Of a stretch of DNA of 64,000 nt, positions 63,001 through 64,000 are shown one piece after another. The DNA comes from Gammaproteobacteria bacterium. GTDB lineage: Bacteria > Pseudomonadota > Gammaproteobacteria > Steroidobacterales > GCA-2729495. A program made the position numbers and the translations under genes. The notes under the pieces are model-generated. The model saw only the letters and a list, made by a program, of their open reading frames with translations, ran no database searches and was not told where the DNA came from. Within the stretch, counting starts at the first letter, position 1. Each line of letters starts with the position of its first letter. The stretch lies in contig CP129466.1 of the NCBI GenBank assembly GCA_030583605.1, forward strand, positions 1,681,001 to 1,745,000. Reading direction: 5' to 3'.

Positions 63001-64000
63001 GCTGCGGCGGCTCGAACAGCGCCGGCAGGAGCTGCGTACCGCGACGGCCGACCTCATTGATCGTCAGGCCTGGCTGGCGCAGCTCAAGCGAACGGGGCTG
63101 GCCGCGAGGCAGGCGCTGCAGGGCTGGGCAGATACGGTTCGGAAGATCGGCAAGGGCACCGGCAAGCGGACTGCCGAGCTGCAGGGACAGGCGCGGAGGC
63201 TGCTGGTCCAGGCCCGGAATGCGGTGCCCGTGTGGATCATGCCGCTTTCCCGCGTCGCGGAGTCCTTTGATCCGACGGCGGGTCGCTTCGATGTCGTCAT
63301 CGTCGACGAGGCGAGCCAGTCGGACATCCAGGGCCTCCTGGCCTGGTATCTCGGGGACCGTATCGCCATCGTCGGCGACCATGAGCAGGTGAGCCCCATG
63401 GCGGTGGGGCAGCAGATTGATGTGGTGAAAGCGCTGATCGAGCAGCACCTGCACGAAGTACCCAATCAGCACCTCTACGATGGCAAGACTTCTGTCTATG
63501 ACCTCGGCCGGCAGTGCTTCGGTGGCACCATCGCGCTTCGTGAGCACTTCCGCTGCGTTCCGGACATCATCGAGTTTTCCAATGCGCTGTCCTACGACTA
63601 TGAGATCCGACCGCTGCGCAATCCCAGCACGGCCGCGCCGCCTCATGTCGCGGAGTTCGTGACCACACCGGATATCGGCACCGGGCGGGACGGAAAGACG
63701 AACCTCGCCGAGGCCCGGGCGGTGACGGCGCTGATGGCCGCGGCAACAGAGTTGCCGGAATATGCCGGGAAGTCATTCGGGGCTATCACGCTGCTCGGCG
63801 ACGAGCAGGCGGTTCAGATTCAGCAGCTGGCCGTCGATTTGCTTGGCGCCGTAGCACTGGAGAGTCGCCGGTTCGTGGCGGGAAACTCCGCGCAGTTCCA
63901 AGGGGACGAGCGCGACGTGATGTTCCTCTCCATGGTGGATTCTCCTGCCGGGGGGGTGCTGCGGGTCGTCCAGACGCCGGAAATGAAACAGCGTTACAAC
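60077..64000 (+). CDS. Large superfamily 1 helicase-type ATPase, 3' end outside window
   Basis: At least 1308 residues, open to the end of the window with no stop. ATG 60077 follows a GGAGGAG ribosome-binding site (60068-60074). About 390 N-terminal residues are of unknown fold; then Walker A 'GPPGTGKS' (395-402) and motif Ia 'VLVTSHATKAL'. A ~650-residue insert follows, rich in charged helices. Walker B 'VVIVDEASQSD' has Asp1077-Glu1078, motif III is 'AIVGDHEQVSPMAVG', and motif IV-V segments include 'LREHFRC' and 'FQGDERDVMFLSMV'. This order is that of Upf1-like AAA_11/AAA_12 helicases. Proteins of this size often end in a nuclease domain and occur in defence islands; neither can be seen here. 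Function inferred only. Confidence 0.85.
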   Translation, partial: MDSGTAAQPAIEIERAKQVFRFLKAFAERKLPVCRSLSEQRWQMPFRDLPKHPCIEIGRVTLAETAGASTPDAEAPDGGDEAPLLRVRRSKITTAPSPPAPLAGWVKKGWEDPDGAAEVEPTQLVERDGQAIIEQFSADPTRVVVFEQWRAAWSVWAETERPARRAMKIFERLYQLRGQIERESESVELLLGDGRLRWRTVEGVIDHPVLLQRVELEFDSSVPEFRLLDADRAPELYGLLLQGGDGLAGAKLNELRIELEKGGYHPLAGPETSAYLARLATLLHAQGQFVEQYAEQPAREQPVLMRDPVLFLRTRMSGFPAAFQRILDDLDDAPNLPVSITRLVGVEPQPWADPDLPPASPWSEAPDVLLSKPANQEQVQIARALERHRAVLVQGPPGTGKSHTIANLIGHLVAQGKRVLVTSHATKALRVLHGQIVESLQPLAVAVLDKDLDSRAQMERAVRGILSRLTVATDELLSGEASSIRARRERLINDIEQLTADLRKARAAEYQVIQLAGEAVEPAEATRWVRSHQQGNDWIPGPVQTGAPLPLGAEELRRLYEINGLLTKSEEAEINARLPDPAALPGTERFSVWVNTPHGEETAAVLRLWEQPAGEDVIEPVKAFRKDLVAVTAEFDALVPWQRQLVAAGHAGEVEWSLWASLAESVTEAHRLWQAHRAILVEHEVTGSCPGSAGDARATVAEILRYLEGGGKVGAFQRLLHPSWKALCIAFQVDGEQPSSQTHFQAVAAYLELSECRDNIRRRWSRQAEPIGLPAMDSLGEKPEAALLELSRSFPALGAWWEASWAKVTERAGAVGLRLDVLRQSDLAASMAALPFERDVEFLRRPLIAALDVRLGIARSLRAGCCLRELDANLSGFAGNLAANLLSAVRARDVAAYDVALAELRRVSAKQDIWRERHNLTAKLGTAAPGWADALRSRSGVHGGTTLPGEAPKAWRWRQLQEEIERRIALDEAELLRRLEQRRQELRTATADLIDRQAWLAQLKRTGLAARQALQGWADTVRKIGKGTGKRTAELQGQARRLLVQARNAVPVWIMPLSRVAESFDPTAGRFDVVIVDEASQSDIQGLLAWYLGDRIAIVGDHEQVSPMAVGQQIDVVKALIEQHLHEVPNQHLYDGKTSVYDLGRQCFGGTIALREHFRCVPDIIEFSNALSYDYEIRPLRNPSTAAPPHVAEFVTTPDIGTGRDGKTNLAEARAVTALMAAATELPEYAGKSFGAITLLGDEQAVQIQQLAVDLLGAVALESRRFVAGNSAQFQGDERDVMFLSMVDSPAGGVLRVVQTPEMKQRYN

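Overview
This 64 kb window is the chromosome of a high-GC gammaproteobacterium. The gene strings kdsA-eno-ftsB, surE-pcm-nlpD, rpoE-rseA-rseB-lepA-lepB-rnc-era-recO-pdxJ-acpS, nagZ-mtnP-csiV-mfd and comEC-exbB-exbD-msbA-lpxK-kdsB are typical of Gammaproteobacteria. The absence of rpoS after nlpD, the SDHAF4-type factor before sdhC, the mitochondrial-like SdhB and a VPxPA-type C-terminal sorting signal suggest a lineage near Xanthomonadales/Nevskiales or an uncultured relative. The genus cannot be fixed from the sequence alone.

Layout: 1-6.5 kb holds the end of pyrG, then kdsA, eno, ftsB, an enoyl-CoA isomerase-like crotonase, an Smr-domain gene (minus strand), surE, pcm and nlpD. 6.5-12.4 kb holds an Mth938-like gene (minus), recJ, prfB with its programmed +1 frameshift, lysS and ygfZ (minus). 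12.4-17 kb is a succinate dehydrogenase block: an SDHAF4-like gene, a terminator, sdhCDAB, sdhE and ygfX. 17-26.3 kb is the sigma-E module and the lepA-lepB-DUF4845-rnc-era-recO-pdxJ-acpS string. 26.3-31.3 kb is a tight chain with 4-8 nt overlaps: exonuclease-rlmD, then L,D-transpeptidase-nagZ-hpt-mtnP. 31.4-41.7 kb holds a PAS protein with a degenerate GGDEF domain, csiV and mfd (minus), two divergent secreted S9 peptidases and a small exported protein. 41.9-46.8 kb is lolC-lolE-lolD, a sulfotransferase and a DUF2062 gene. 46.8-54.4 kb is comEC, exbB, exbD, msbA, lpxK, kdsB and a low-molecular-weight tyrosine phosphatase, an envelope and lipid A block.

From about 54.4 kb the character changes from tightly packed housekeeping genes to loose accessory DNA. 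Two nearly identical ~93 bp copies of an inverted-repeat element (54428-54521 and 59856-59948), plus two half copies, punctuate a 5.5 kb stretch. It contains a VPxPA-sorted exported protein, an IS91-type transposase remnant, a broken nucleotidyltransferase with its small partner, a Fic C-terminal remnant, a large NHL beta-propeller protein with a dockerin-like tail, an RHS-like scrap and an N-truncated PIN toxin. The window ends inside a very large (>1308 residue) superfamily 1 helicase-type ATPase. It has no stop codon in the window, and it is the best candidate for an undescribed, possibly anti-phage, system that continues to the right.

Functional themes: envelope biogenesis (kdsA, kdsB, msbA, lpxK, lolCDE, lepB, nagZ, comEC), respiration with three maturation factors around sdhCDAB, translation and RNA processing (prfB, lysS, lepA, rnc, era, rlmD), and DNA repair (recJ, recO, mfd).
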